This document shows positions 27,216 to 36,335 of a stretch of 51,297 nt of DNA, piece by piece. The position numbers were made by a program, and so were the translations under genes. Position 1 is the stretch's first letter. Each line of letters starts with the position of its first letter. The notes under the pieces are model-generated. The model searched no databases. It was not told the DNA's origin and worked only from the letters and a program-made list of their open reading frames with translations. Origin of the DNA: CAZMFZ01 sp964565665 (GTDB lineage Bacteria > Bacteroidota > Bacteroidia > Cytophagales > UBA9547); contig CAZMFZ010000007.1 of assembly GCA_964565665.1 (NCBI GenBank), positions 1-51,297 of the forward strand. Direction: 5' to 3'.

Positions 27216-28637
27216 TTATAAAGTTTCAAGAAATTGCAATACCAATTCCCTATCTGATTTTGACAATTCCTTAAATTTTTGTTTAATGCTAAATGCCTCG
27301 CCACCATGCCAAAGTATGGCTTCTTCAATATTTCTAGCCCTGCCATCGTGCAGTAGAAAAGTGTGTTGATTTACGGTTTGAATATAGCTCAGACCCCAAA
27401 GTGGTGCGGTTCGCCACTCCCTGCCTGTAGCTTCTACATCTGGTCTTTCATCTGCCAACCCAGATCCCATATCGTGCAGCAATAGATCGGAATATATTCG
27501 TACTGTTTGGTTTGAAAGCTGTGAAACCAATGGGTGATCGCCCGTTTGCATTTTGTGGATATGACATTTTACACATCCTGTTTGTTCAAATAGTTTCTTG
27601 CCTTTCAACACTGTTTCATCTTTCCAATTGCTTTTCCGAGCCGGCATGGCCAATGCTGAAGTGTAGTATATCACTCTATTCAATGTTAAATCGTCAATTT
27701 CAGGGATGCCGCCATTTGCGAGCGTATCGTAGCTCATTTTTTGTATTCCCCACAAATTTTCATTGGGAAATACGGATGAAGTAATGCCAATATCATTGAG
27801 AAAGGCATGTGCTACCTGGTTTGGTACCGATGCCATGCTGGCCTTCCAGCCTATTCTACCCAATACTTTTTGTTTTTTGAAATAATCCCACACATAATTG
27901 GGTTTACCCGAAATGCCGTCTTTATCAGCATCGTCAGGGTCAGCATTGGCCAAAATGGTAGCGTCATCAAGCCCGTCAAAAAAGCCTGCTCCAGTCATTT
28001 TGGGGGCTACGCGAGGCGAAAACATAAAGTCTGCCGGGAAATTACCATAGTTTAAGTCTTTGAATGTATACGCTGGTTTTCTGAGAGAGTAAAGTGTGCC
28101 ATCGGGATATTGCCCTGGCAATTCTATATAAGTAATTGCCACATCGCCCTCTGCTTTTGCAGTCAAAATGGCCTTGTTTTGCAATTGATCGCCATAATTA
28201 GGCACTGGCAATGGAAAGCCATGCTCATCAGTTCCTGCAATGCTTAGCCTGAATACCAACGAAACTGGCGATTCCAATTCCAAAGGCGGCTTGCCTCGAC
28301 CATCCAATTTGTGGCAGCCAGAACAAGATTGTGCATTCAGCAATGGTCCTAATCCATCTCTAGCAGTTGTGGATGCTGGGGCTGTTACCCAATTATTCCT
28401 ATTAAATGAATTGCCAACTACAAAATCAGTTTGTTCTTCATCACTTAAGTTGGCAATCTGGTTATTAAATGCATTTACTGATTCGTCAGCAAAAGTTCCA
28501 GCCGTGCCACCCGTTAGTGCTTCACCAACCTCTGTTTGATACGGATCAGCATCAGCCAATTTATCATTATTGCATCCATTTATCAATACTATGGATGAAA
28601 AAATAATTACCGATAAAGCTAAAAATGAAATTCGCAT
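27216..28637 (-). CDS. Di-heme oxidoreductase family lipoprotein (DUF1111)
   Basis: 473 residues; lipobox VLINGC at about residue 22. Two c-type heme sites: CSGCH (105-109) and CVKCH in the C-terminal third. Other family blocks are DGRGKPPLELESPVSLVFRLS, GRIGWKASMASV and WRTAPLWGLSYIQTVNQHTFLLHDGRA. A periplasmic or surface redox protein repeatedly found with imelysins; a ferric/ferrous redox step in iron acquisition is inferred. It starts 78 bp after the upstream imelysin gene. Confidence 0.92.
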   Translation of the reverse strand: MRISFLALSVIIFSSIVLINGCNNDKLADADPYQTEVGEALTGGTAGTFADESVNAFNNQIANLSDEEQTDFVVGNSFNRNNWVTAPASTTARDGLGPLLNAQSCSGCHKLDGRGKPPLELESPVSLVFRLSIAGTDEHGFPLPVPNYGDQLQNKAILTAKAEGDVAITYIELPGQYPDGTLYSLRKPAYTFKDLNYGNFPADFMFSPRVAPKMTGAGFFDGLDDATILANADPDDADKDGISGKPNYVWDYFKKQKVLGRIGWKASMASVPNQVAHAFLNDIGITSSVFPNENLWGIQKMSYDTLANGGIPEIDDLTLNRVIYYTSALAMPARKSNWKDETVLKGKKLFEQTGCVKCHIHKMQTGDHPLVSQLSNQTVRIYSDLLLHDMGSGLADERPDVEATGREWRTAPLWGLSYIQTVNQHTFLLHDGRARNIEEAILWHGGEAFSIKQKFKELSKSDRELVLQFLETL

Positions 28638-28715
28638 TTTGAGAAAAGAGCTTTAGCCCTCACCAACCTCGCAGAGGTAAATAAGAGGTAAAGAAGTTGT
28701 TTTATCTATGATTTT

Positions 28716-29897
28716 TTATTCCAGCACAATATTATAGCCCAATTTAGTAGCTATTTCTACAAACCTATCGCCTTGATCTTGCACAGCATCTATCACAGTT
28801 TTGATTTTTGTATCTCCAGCAGCTATGGCATTATCAAATGGATCAGGAACAGCAAGGCTGGCTGTGTAACTATCAGTAATTAACTTGTCGGTAGCAGTTG
28901 CTAATGCTGCGTCTTTCACTTTTATCAGATCATCTATGCCAGCACCATCAACCAAAGTTCCATCCATTTTTTTATACTTACCATAATAAATGTTTGTGAT
29001 ACTCTGTTGCCAAATTGGTATTTCGGCTGTGGTGAAGTCACTAAAGCAATCGTGTTCATCTTCTTCGTCTTTAGTTTCGTAGGCAGTTGTCAATCTTTCG
29101 CCTCCAAATTCAGCTTTGCTAAATGTGCCTATCCCTTTCAGTATTTTTGCCATAGAGGCATCCACGTTTGCCGCTTTGGTAAATTGGGCGCGGTAATTTT
29201 CATTGTCTTCGACTTTCCATTGGTTGGTAACGGCAAGCAGATGATCTAATATTAATTCGGCTGCTATGTGCAAGTATTGACTTCTTCTATCCGCATTTTT
29301 TCCTGCTCCGCTTACAGTTGAGGGTACATAGTCGGTATAAGGCCTTTGTCCTGCAGATGCCGAACTCAAATCTTGTCCCCAAAGCAAGAATTCAATTACG
29401 TGAAATCCTGTAGTAACATTGGTTTCCCCGTCCTTGCCATCATTTTCTGTAATAATGGCAGAAGTAATGGTGGGAAATGCTGCCAGATTGTTAATTATAC
29501 CAGTATTTGCATTTCCATCTACATAGTCAACACCACTTTCATCCATTGGCCAAGCGTTCAATTTGGCTTCAAAATCAGTAGCGGAGTTGTCAATAGGTCC
29601 ACCATAGAAGCGATATCCTTCAAGTAAACTGTAAGCTCTTCGTGCAGTTTTCCAAGCTTCTTTGGCCTGATCAAAGTTTGCCTCCGTAGGATAGATGGTA
29701 AAGTATTCTATAGCCGCTTCCATTGCATACGCTTGTGTGAGTGCATTATTATGCTGCTGATAAGCTACTTCTGTATATTGATTTACTACATCTTGAGTGG
29801 TAACCGAACTTGCGGGAACGGTAGGAGTGGCATCAGGTTTTTTGCATGAAAATAGCACTGCAAAAATGAAGCTAAGCGCTAGTATAGATTTTTTCAT
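28716..29897 (-). CDS. Imelysin-family iron-acquisition lipoprotein
   Basis: 393 residues; signal peptide with lipobox FAVLFSC at residues 12-18. The canonical imelysin motif is present as TGFHVIEFLLWGQDLS (GxHxxE). First gene of the imelysin/di-heme oxidoreductase/imelysin cluster, preceded by a strong Bacteroidota promoter and the feoA-like operator, supporting iron-regulated expression. Probably outer-membrane-anchored on the periplasmic or outer face. Confidence 0.92.
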   Translation of the reverse strand: MKKSILALSFIFAVLFSCKKPDATPTVPASSVTTQDVVNQYTEVAYQQHNNALTQAYAMEAAIEYFTIYPTEANFDQAKEAWKTARRAYSLLEGYRFYGGPIDNSATDFEAKLNAWPMDESGVDYVDGNANTGIINNLAAFPTITSAIITENDGKDGETNVTTGFHVIEFLLWGQDLSSASAGQRPYTDYVPSTVSGAGKNADRRSQYLHIAAELILDHLLAVTNQWKVEDNENYRAQFTKAANVDASMAKILKGIGTFSKAEFGGERLTTAYETKDEEDEHDCFSDFTTAEIPIWQQSITNIYYGKYKKMDGTLVDGAGIDDLIKVKDAALATATDKLITDSYTASLAVPDPFDNAIAAGDTKIKTVIDAVQDQGDRFVEIATKLGYNIVLE

Positions 29898-29908
29898 TTT
29901 GCGATTTT

Positions 29909-29967
29909 ATTTAGACTAATTACAAATAGTTTTGTGCAAACATATTTATAAAATCTTAAATCGCAAA
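29909..29967 (-). promoter_or_regulatory. Promoter and putative iron operator of the imelysin operon
   Basis: On the minus strand TTTG (29964-29967) and TATGTTTG (29937-29944) are separated by 19 bp, matching the Bacteroidota promoter consensus exactly. Fifteen bp downstream of the -7 lies AATTAGTCTAAAT (29909-29921), 12 of 13 identical to the feoA palindrome, ending 11 bp before the ATG. A repressor bound there would block early transcription. Confidence 0.6.
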
Positions 29968-30049
29968 CCTTGTTTACAATTATTCTAAATAATATTTGAA
30001 AATATTTTTACATTCGGATGCTAATTTTTGGTCCACTATCACCAGATAA

Positions 30050-30079
30050 ATAAAATGCCCACGATTTTAACCGTGGGCA
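30050..30079 (-). terminator. Intrinsic terminator after pgi
   Basis: TGCCCACG (30056-30063), 8-nt loop, CGTGGGCA (30072-30079); on the minus strand the stem is followed by a T-rich TTTTATTTA. Confidence 0.8.
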
Positions 30080-30097
30080 GATTTCATTTATTTGGCA

Positions 30098-31738
30098 TTA
30101 TCTGTTTTCTTTCCACCAATTGATCAACCCGTTAGTAGAACTGTCGTGGCTGGAAATTGCCTCCGCAGTTTCTAATTCTGGCAATATCACTTTGGCAAGT
30201 TGTTTACCAAGTTCTACTCCCCATTGATCGTAAGGGTTTACTTTCCAAATCATGCCTTGCACAAATATTTTGTGTTCGTACATTGCCAGTAACGACCCTA
30301 AAACTTTGGGAGTTAGTTTTTTAAACATAATGCTATTGGTAGGTCGGTTGCCTTGGAATACCTTATGGGGCAATAAATTTTCTAGATCCTCCCTTGAAAT
30401 GCCAGCTTTTTCAAGTTCAGCTTTGGCTTCAGCACTAGTTTTGCCTTTCATTAGTGCTTCTGTTTGAGCGAAAAAATTTGAAAGTAACAGAATATGATGT
30501 TCCCCAATAGGATTTTGACTTTGAGTTGGCACTAAAAAATCGCAAGGAATCAGTTTTGTGCCTTGATGAATCAATTGATAGAAAGCATGTTGCCCGTTAG
30601 TGCCAGGTTCGCCCCAAATAATGGGTCCGGTTTCGTAATCTACACTTTCGCCATTGCGGGTTACAAATTTGCCATTGCTTTCCATATCACCTTGCTGAAA
30701 ATAAGCTGCAAAACGGTGCATATACTGGTCGTAAGGCAAAAGAGCATGACTATGGGCATTGAAAAAATTATTATACCACACGCCAAGCAATGCCAATAAT
30801 ACCGGAATGTTTTTTTCAAAAGGGGTTTCTCTGAAATGCACGTCCATTTCGTGAGCACCGAGAAGCAATTCTTCAAAATTGTCAAACCCAATAGATAAAG
30901 CTATAGATAATCCTATGGCACTCCATAATGAATATCGCCCACCTACCCAATCCCAAAATTCAAACATATTAGCCGTGTCAATCCCGAATTTAGCTACCGC
31001 GCTTGCATTAGTAGAAAGAGCAACAAAATGCTTGGCAACAAACGATTCATCTTTGGCAGTTTTTAAAAACCAAGCTTTGGCACTTTCAGCATTTGCTAAG
31101 GTTTCTTGTGTAGTAAATGTTTTAGAGGCAATAATGAAAAGTGTAGTCTCCGGATTGAGATTTTTAAGGGCTTCTACTATATGTGTGCCATCTACATTCG
31201 AAACAAAATGTACGTTAAAGCCTTGTTTGCTATATGGCTTTAGGGCTTCGGTTACCATTACAGGACCTAAATCTGAGCCACCAATGCCAATATTTACCAC
31301 ATCCGTGATAGCCTTTCCCGAATAGCCTTTCCAGTGGCCAGTGCGCACTTTTTCGGTAAATATTTTCATTTGGGCAAGCACTTTGTTGATGTCGGGCATT
31401 ACATCTTTCCCTTCAAAATACACAGGTTTGTTGCTTCTGTTACGCAAAGCGGTATGCAAAACGGCTCTTTTCTCAGTGAAATTTATCTTCTCGCCAGTGA
31501 ACATTTTTTCGGTCCGTTCTTTAACTTCAGCTTCCTTGGCAAGATTTACAAGCAAGGAAATAGTTTCAGAGGTAATTCTGTTTTTTGAGTAATCAATCAG
31601 AATATCGTTGAATCGGGTAGAAAAAGTAGTAAACCGATTGCCATCAGACGTAAATAAATCTTTGATTTCAATGTTCTTTACACTCTCGTGATGGCTTTTC
31701 AATGCTTTCCAAGCGGGGGAATTTGTTAATTCAGACAT
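30098..31738 (-). CDS. pgi: Glucose-6-phosphate isomerase
   Basis: Interconverts glucose-6-P and fructose-6-P. 546 residues, normal for the long bacterial form. Phosphate-binding motifs VNIGIGGSDLGPVMV and IASKTFTTQETLANA, catalytic block WDWVGGRYSLWSAIGL, the His motif GTNGQHAFYQLIHQGT and the C-terminal WGVELGKQLA are all present. A single gene with its own terminator. Confidence 0.97.
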   Translation of the reverse strand: MSELTNSPAWKALKSHHESVKNIEIKDLFTSDGNRFTTFSTRFNDILIDYSKNRITSETISLLVNLAKEAEVKERTEKMFTGEKINFTEKRAVLHTALRNRSNKPVYFEGKDVMPDINKVLAQMKIFTEKVRTGHWKGYSGKAITDVVNIGIGGSDLGPVMVTEALKPYSKQGFNVHFVSNVDGTHIVEALKNLNPETTLFIIASKTFTTQETLANAESAKAWFLKTAKDESFVAKHFVALSTNASAVAKFGIDTANMFEFWDWVGGRYSLWSAIGLSIALSIGFDNFEELLLGAHEMDVHFRETPFEKNIPVLLALLGVWYNNFFNAHSHALLPYDQYMHRFAAYFQQGDMESNGKFVTRNGESVDYETGPIIWGEPGTNGQHAFYQLIHQGTKLIPCDFLVPTQSQNPIGEHHILLLSNFFAQTEALMKGKTSAEAKAELEKAGISREDLENLLPHKVFQGNRPTNSIMFKKLTPKVLGSLLAMYEHKIFVQGMIWKVNPYDQWGVELGKQLAKVILPELETAEAISSHDSSTNGLINWWKENR

Positions 31739-31971
31739 ATGACTAGGATTTTATTCGGCAAATTTAATTCTCTCTTCCAATGGTGGATAGTGATTTATGC
31801 TTTTATTTTCAAAAATACATTTTTAAAAAAGGGCTGCATTAGATTTTAGGCTCTATAATTGAAAATGGTAAACTTCCTGTTAACAAATCACTATTTTATT
31901 GCTTTCAAATAAAAATTTGAAAAACAAACGCTATTCTTGATACTTAATTCAACCAACCTACTATCCTATTT

Positions 31972-33276
31972 TTGAAACTACTGCTAAATCACTTTTTGAG
32001 TTCTATATTCCCACAAGGAAGTGCAAATAAGCGCAAAAAGCTTATTTCAATTTGCTTAATATCTGGGTTTACAGCAAATTTTCTAGGTCAGGGTTCGCAA
32101 TTACTTATCGGTAAGTATGAGACACTCCCTATAAATATTGGATTTCTATCGTTTTACGCCACTTGTTTTGCTATCAATTATTTTGGCTTTACGCTCATTG
32201 CAGGCTATTTAATGAGCTATGGCTGTGCAATTATTATCATATTTTCTTCAATTTTGTTGGGCTTCGAACGCCATTTGCTAATATTTTTTATCCCCTTAAT
32301 AATTGCCAACTACTTTCTAATAGATTTCAAAAACAGTAAAATGGTGCTTTTGCAGTTGCTATTTCCCATTTTATACATGCTTGCCGATAAATATTTCGAC
32401 CTCAGCATTTATCAAATTTCTCATTCACCGCCTGAAGTGCAGAAATATGAACTAATGATAAGTACCACGCTTGCCATGGGTATGGCCTCAATTTTTGTTT
32501 ATTTTATTATCAAAGAGGCATACAATAGTGAAAAATCAATACAAGATTCTCTAATAACAGTATCGGAGCAAAATGATGAATTGATAAAGCGAAACGATGA
32601 ACTAGATAGGTTTGTATATAGTGTTAGCCACGAGCTTAGAGCCCCGATAGCTACCATGCGCGGTTTGCACTTTCTTATAAATAATGAAGAAAATCAAGAT
32701 GAAATAAATAAATACCTAGCTATGGAAGAAAAATGCCTTTTCCGGCTCGATGAATACATCAAGGATATTTTAAATTATTATGCCAATAACAGACTGAATT
32801 TGCTGATTGAGGGGATTGATTTTAATAAAAAAGTGGCTGAAAATCTTGAAAAATTTGAGTTTCAAATTGCCCACCAAGGAATGGAAGTTGACACAAGCAT
32901 TCAGGATATTAAAAATTTCTACAGCGACAGCTATCGATTAAATATGATATTCAACAATATTTTGTCGAATGCAGTGAAATATTATGATATTAACAAACTC
33001 CAAAAAACAATTGCAATTACTATATCTGGAGATGAGAAAAATATAGAAATACGAATAAAAGATAATGGCATTGGCATTGCAAAATCCGAATTGCCCAATA
33101 TTTTTACTATGTTTCACAAATCTGAAATCACGAGTTCAAGCTCTGGTTTGGGAATGTATATTGTAAAGGAGTCGACCGAAAAATTGGAAGGAACCATCAA
33201 GATACAATCTGAAAAAAGAGAATTTACCGAACTTATAATATGCATTCCTAACTTAAAAAAATATTATGAGAAATAA
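31972..33276 (+). CDS. Membrane sensor histidine kinase
   Basis: 434 residues. About six N-terminal membrane helices (30-175), a coiled-coil linker (NDELIKRNDELDRF), then HisKA with H-box SVSHELRAPIATM near 215 and HATPase_c with N box NNILSNAVKYY, G1 IKDNGIGIA and G2 SSGLGMYIVKE. It signals by autophosphorylation on His. No receiver domain or response regulator is adjacent. The start is TTG at 31972. Confidence 0.9.
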   Translation: MKLLLNHFLSSIFPQGSANKRKKLISICLISGFTANFLGQGSQLLIGKYETLPINIGFLSFYATCFAINYFGFTLIAGYLMSYGCAIIIIFSSILLGFERHLLIFFIPLIIANYFLIDFKNSKMVLLQLLFPILYMLADKYFDLSIYQISHSPPEVQKYELMISTTLAMGMASIFVYFIIKEAYNSEKSIQDSLITVSEQNDELIKRNDELDRFVYSVSHELRAPIATMRGLHFLINNEENQDEINKYLAMEEKCLFRLDEYIKDILNYYANNRLNLLIEGIDFNKKVAENLEKFEFQIAHQGMEVDTSIQDIKNFYSDSYRLNMIFNNILSNAVKYYDINKLQKTIAITISGDEKNIEIRIKDNGIGIAKSELPNIFTMFHKSEITSSSSGLGMYIVKESTEKLEGTIKIQSEKREFTELIICIPNLKKYYEK

Positions 33277-33292
33277 TATTTTCTCACTTAGT

Positions 33293-34045
33293 CTAATTTT
33301 TATCAACTGCCTGCAAGATATCTAAGGCTCTTCTAGCCGCATCTTGCTCCGCTTTTTTCTTGCTGCTGCCTCTGCCCTCTGCCATTGTTTCACCTTCAAT
33401 ACTAATTTGAGCTACAAATTCCTTGTAGTGCTTATGGTCATGCTCGTGTACAATATCGAATTTTACTTGTTTGCCCTTGCTTTGCCCCCACATAATGAGT
33501 TTACTTTTGTAATTCACATCATTACTTACAATTTCATCAATATCAATATTGGGTTCGAGTAGCTTTTCGAGCACAAATTTTTTGCAAAATTTAAATCCAC
33601 GATCTAAATATACTGCCCCTACCAATGCTTCCATTGCATCGCCATACATCGATTTGTGACTAAAGCTGCTCTTATTTCTGGCATTGAATTCGATAAATTT
33701 GCTTAAGCCAATTCGCTTGGCAAGCATTCCCAAGGCTTCACCGTTCACTATTCTCGACCTAATATCGGTGAGAAAACCTTCGTCTTTAAATGGATATTTT
33801 TTGAAAAGATATTCGGCTACAATAGCCCCAAGTATAGCATCGCCTAAATATTCAAGCCTTTCATTACTATGAGTGATATAATCTTTCTTCTCCTTATTAA
33901 TAGATGAATGCTTAAGTGCAAGGAAGTAGACAGACAGATTATTTGGTTCATCTCCTGTAATCTGTTTAATAAAATCCCTAAGCTCCTTTTCTTTTTTATC
34001 TTTACTAATAAAAATATCAAGAAAGGGGCTGAAAAAGTTAGCCAA
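33293..34045 (-). CDS. rnc: Ribonuclease III
   Basis: Double-stranded RNA endonuclease for rRNA maturation and decay. 250 residues. The RNase III signature NERLEYLGDAILGAIVAEYLF carries the acidic catalytic residues, and GDAMEALVGAVYLDRG the second acidic pair. The C-terminal dsRNA-binding domain ends SSKKKAEQDAARRALDIL. It follows fabF by 15 bp in the acpP-fabF-rnc order typical of Bacteroidota. Confidence 0.97.
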   Translation of the reverse strand: MANFFSPFLDIFISKDKKEKELRDFIKQITGDEPNNLSVYFLALKHSSINKEKKDYITHSNERLEYLGDAILGAIVAEYLFKKYPFKDEGFLTDIRSRIVNGEALGMLAKRIGLSKFIEFNARNKSSFSHKSMYGDAMEALVGAVYLDRGFKFCKKFVLEKLLEPNIDIDEIVSNDVNYKSKLIMWGQSKGKQVKFDIVHEHDHKHYKEFVAQISIEGETMAEGRGSSKKKAEQDAARRALDILQAVDKN

Positions 34046-34060
34046 TGTAAATATTGAGAA

Positions 34061-35311
34061 TTATATTTTCCTTAATGCAATAGTAGCATTGTGACCGCCA
34101 AAACCAAATGTATTGCTTACCACCACATCAATTTTCCGGTGTTGAGGTTTGTTGAATGTGAGGTTGATTTTAGGGTCAATTTCAGGGTCGACAGTAGTAT
34201 GGTTTATTGTTGGCGGCACTATTTGATGTACCATAGCTAAAATGGAAGCAATGCCTTCAATAGCTCCCGCAGCACCCAACAAATGCCCCGTCATTGATTT
34301 TGTAGAGCTGATATTTAATTTATAAACATGTTCGCCAAATACCTTAGTTACAGCTTTCAGCTCGGCATTGTCGCCAAGTGGCGTAGAAGTGCCATGTGTG
34401 TTTATGTAATCTACTTCTTCGGGCTTCAAATTGGCGTCAGAGAGTACTTCTTTTAACGCATTAATTACACCTAATCCTTCAGGATGTGGGGCAGTTAAAT
34501 GATAGGCATCGCCACTCATTCCGCCTCCTATTACTTCACAGTAAATTTTAGCTCCACGTGCTTTGGCATGCTCATAATCTTCCAACACCAAAGCTCCACC
34601 ACCTTCGCCCAATACAAAACCATCACGATGCAAATCGTAAGGTCTAGAGGCTGTGGCAAAATTATCGTTGTTTTCAGAAAGAGCTTTGCAAGCGTTGAAC
34701 CCGCCTACACCAGCCTCTGTAATCGCTGCTTCAGCTCCACCCGTTACTATGGCATTGGCTTTGCCCAGTCGAAGCAAATTAAAAGCATCGATAATGGCAT
34801 TGTTACCTGTGGCACATGCCGAAACGACTGAATAATTTGGCCCCATAAAGCCATGTTTCATTGAAATATGCCCTGGGGCAATGTCAATTATCATTTTAGG
34901 GATAAAGAAAGGATTGAAACGAGGTGTTCCATCTCCTTTATTGTAGCCTGTAATTTCATCTTGAAATATTCTGATACCGCCAATACCGGATCCAAATATC
35001 ACCCCTATTCTTTCTTTATTAAGAGAAGCATCGGCAAGCAACCCCGAATCGGCTATAGCTTCATCGGCTGCTACTAAAGAAAAATGAGAGAAAGGATCCA
35101 TTTTTCGGGCATCTTTTCTCTCAATAAAATTATCAACGTCAAATCCTTTAACCTCGCAGGCAAATCTTGTTTTGTGTTTTGATGCATCAAATCGAGTTAT
35201 CGGCCCCGCACCACTTACTCCATTTATCAATCCTTCCCAATATTCCTTTACGTTATTCCCAATGGGGGTAAGTGCTCCTAAGCCTGTTACAACAACTCTT
35301 TTTAATTGCAT
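34061..35311 (-). CDS. fabF: Beta-ketoacyl-ACP synthase II
   Basis: Condensing enzyme of fatty acid elongation. 416 residues. Active-site Cys in SVVSACATGNNAI near 165, His in INTHGTSTPLGDNAE near 305 and His in TKSMTGHLLGAAGA near 340, plus the C-terminal NTFGFGGHNATIAL. It follows acpP by 36 bp, its acyl carrier. Confidence 0.97.
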   Translation of the reverse strand: MQLKRVVVTGLGALTPIGNNVKEYWEGLINGVSGAGPITRFDASKHKTRFACEVKGFDVDNFIERKDARKMDPFSHFSLVAADEAIADSGLLADASLNKERIGVIFGSGIGGIRIFQDEITGYNKGDGTPRFNPFFIPKMIIDIAPGHISMKHGFMGPNYSVVSACATGNNAIIDAFNLLRLGKANAIVTGGAEAAITEAGVGGFNACKALSENNDNFATASRPYDLHRDGFVLGEGGGALVLEDYEHAKARGAKIYCEVIGGGMSGDAYHLTAPHPEGLGVINALKEVLSDANLKPEEVDYINTHGTSTPLGDNAELKAVTKVFGEHVYKLNISSTKSMTGHLLGAAGAIEGIASILAMVHQIVPPTINHTTVDPEIDPKINLTFNKPQHRKIDVVVSNTFGFGGHNATIALRKI

Positions 35312-35347
35312 GAATCCAAAAATTTTAATTCGAAAAAGGAGAAATTT

Positions 35348-35584
35348 TTACTTCACGTTTTTCTCTAAATAAACGATAGCTTGACCAACAGTAGCGATTT
35401 GTTCGGCTTGGTCGTCTGGGATGGAGATATTAAATTCTTTTTCAAATTCCATGATAAGCTCTACTGTATCAAGAGAATCTGCACCTAAATCGTTGGTGAA
35501 ACTTGCCTCTTCGGTAACTTCAGATTTTTCAACGCCTAGTTTTTCTACAATAATGTTTTTTACTTTTTCTGCGATTTCAGACAT
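35348..35584 (-). CDS. acpP: Acyl carrier protein
   Basis: 78 residues; phosphopantetheine Ser in the DLGADSLDTVELIM motif, acidic helices before and after. First gene of acpP-fabF-rnc. Confidence 0.97.
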   Translation of the reverse strand: MSEIAEKVKNIIVEKLGVEKSEVTEEASFTNDLGADSLDTVELIMEFEKEFNISIPDDQAEQIATVGQAIVYLEKNVK

Positions 35585-35898
35585 GATATTTGACAGGTTT
35601 TAATTTTGAAGCTGCAAAGAAATATATTAAACCTTATAAAGTCAAACATTTTTTAGGCTAAAGTTCCTGTCATTGCACTTAAGCAGGTTATAATTGTTGA
35701 TAAACAGCTATACATTAAGTGGTTAATTGGATTATTACTATACAGAAGCAAAGCCGCAATTTTATTCAAAAAATAAAAATAAACCTTGTATAAGCTTTAA
35801 TAGTAAAGTTTTTAGTATTCATCGGTACTATGTAATTTTACCAATTAAATAAAAACGAAGTTGCAAAACCGACTCGACAGATTACCAAATTTATTTTT
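35585..35898. other. 314-bp divergent promoter region
   Basis: Between acpP (minus) and the IPExxxVDY gene (plus). It contains the acpP promoter at 35615-35646 and otherwise AT-rich sequence without an open frame or RNA gene that I recognise. Confidence 0.5.
35615..35646 (-). promoter_or_regulatory. Candidate acpP promoter
   Basis: On the minus strand TTTGAC is followed 17-18 bp later by TATTTCTTTG, close to the Bacteroidota TTG/TAnnTTTG pattern, about 30 bp before the acpP ATG. Confidence 0.4.
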
Positions 35899-36327
35899 GT
35901 GAAAGCTCAGAAACTGATATTCGAATATGACTACGATTTTATGGTTGTGGGCTTGGTGTCTTCGGTGAAAGAATTCAAATTGGCTTGGTACATAAATAAA
36001 TCGTTGGGCATAAGCTTATGTAAAAGCCTTGAACTAGAATATGATTTTTTAAAAAATAGTAAAATATCCATTTCAAACTTTACATTTGAAACCGAATACA
36101 GTAGCTTTAGGCTTTTAAAAAACAGGTCAGTGGCTTTTATTAACACCACAAAGCCCTATTTATTGCCTGATTTGAAAAACTATGATTATTTTGCCCTATT
36201 GCAAGGCGAGTTTGCTGCTTATTACCACGATAATGTAAAAAAGCTCAAGGAAATTCCTATCATTGAAATGGTGAGGCTTTTGGAACTTGAAAAAATTAAA
36301 GACAAAGAAAATTTATTAATTAATTAA
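35899..36327 (+). CDS. IPExxxVDY-family protein
   Basis: 142 residues, start GTG. A small Bacteroidota-specific family, usually adjacent to pyk, named for a C-terminal motif. Here that motif has drifted to EIPIIEMVRLLELEKIKDKENLL, while the N-terminal FEYDYDFMVVGLVSSVKEFKLAWYIN is typical. The function is unknown. It precedes pyk by 8 bp, so the two are co-transcribed. Confidence 0.82.
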   Translation: MKAQKLIFEYDYDFMVVGLVSSVKEFKLAWYINKSLGISLCKSLELEYDFLKNSKISISNFTFETEYSSFRLLKNRSVAFINTTKPYLLPDLKNYDYFALLQGEFAAYYHDNVKKLKEIPIIEMVRLLELEKIKDKENLLIN

Positions 36328-36335
36328 CCAATAGT

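Noticed and set aside
33288..33296. A third TTAGTCTAA resembling the iron operator
   Set aside because: It lies between the converging ends of the histidine kinase and rnc genes and overlaps the rnc stop codon, not a promoter.
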